Shown: positions 7,846 through 7,986 of the stretch, piece after piece | Layout: each line of letters starts with the position of its first letter | Numbering within the stretch: the first letter of the stretch is position 1 | Source: an uncultured Parabacteroides sp. | Lineage (GTDB): Bacteria > Bacteroidota > Bacteroidia > Bacteroidales > Tannerellaceae | Length of the DNA: 7,986 nucleotides | NCBI GenBank assembly: GCA_900552415.1 | Contig: USAD01000124.1 | Coordinates: 1 to 7,986 of the forward strand | Direction of reading: 5' to 3' | The notes under the pieces: generated by a model | What the model was told of the DNA's origin: nothing | The model's database searches: none | The model's input: only the letters and a program-made list of their open reading frames with translations | Position numbers and translations under genes: made by a program

Positions 7846-7986
7846 TTAGAACAACTTGTTGGGGTATTCACCCGCGTCGACCAAAGCCTGGATCTTGTCT
7901 ACGACACCTTGGCGGTCGGCAGCGTAAGTGACACCGAACCATTTGGAGGTTGTGTCGAGTACCTTAACGGTCGCGGTTCCTTCAGT
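7846..7986 (-). CDS. C-terminal end of a probable sugar-phosphate nucleotidyltransferase (partial)
   Basis: The last 46 codons and the TAA stop (7846-7848) of a gene that enters from the right edge. The frame is fully open to the edge. The peptide contains T-V-K-V-L-D-T-T-S-K-W-F-G-V-T-Y at 6-21, then an amphipathic helix and a final A-G-E-Y-P-N-K-L-F. The K-W-F-G-V-T-Y motif, a helix and a terminal Y-P-x-x-L-F recall the end of the Bacteroidales NDP-sugar nucleotidyltransferase proteins of about 300 residues. This is recognition from memory; the catalytic N-terminal part is outside the window, so the function is not shown here. It is convergent with the DHOD-like gene. Confidence 0.6.
   Translation of the reverse strand, partial: TEGTATVKVLDTTSKWFGVTYAADRQGVVDKIQALVDAGEYPNKLF

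Overview
This window looks like chromosomal DNA from a gut Bacteroidales bacterium (Bacteroides or Parabacteroides type). The evidence is a bacterial-type fused fucokinase/GDP-fucose pyrophosphorylase (Fkp), an outer-membrane protein of the carboxypeptidase-like/DUF5686 type, a DUF4494 protein, promoter boxes matching the Bacteroides -7 consensus TAnnTTTG, and starts mostly without strong Shine-Dalgarno sequences. I see no mobile element, CRISPR array, tRNA, rRNA or phage gene. It reads as a core-genome region and I find no clear new system in it.

Left half, minus strand: fkp (2528-5365) is followed, 109 bases downstream, by a DUF5686 outer-membrane protein gene (2418 to beyond the left edge). 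The DUF5686 gene is broken. Its first frame stops at 1762-1764, and the rest of the protein continues without a stop to the window edge in another frame. It is either a pseudogene or a sequence error.

Middle: 5366-5552 is a divergent intergenic region with one promoter for fkp and one for the rightward genes. Right half, plus strand: a DUF4494 protein (5553-6053), a YggS/PipY-family PLP-binding protein (6058-6729) whose Shine-Dalgarno lies inside the end of the DUF4494 gene, and a dihydroorotate dehydrogenase-like protein (6787-7764) that lacks the usual catalytic cysteine. A strong hairpin terminator (7789-7826) separates these from a convergent gene whose last 46 codons lie at 7846-7986 and which resembles the end of a sugar-phosphate nucleotidyltransferase.

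The genes do not form one pathway. Fkp makes GDP-L-fucose from salvaged fucose for surface glycans. YggS handles vitamin B6 balance. The DHOD-like protein is a flavin-fold protein of unknown substrate. The points most worth a second look are the broken DUF5686 gene, the missing catalytic cysteine of the DHOD-like protein, and the coupled DUF4494-YggS pair.
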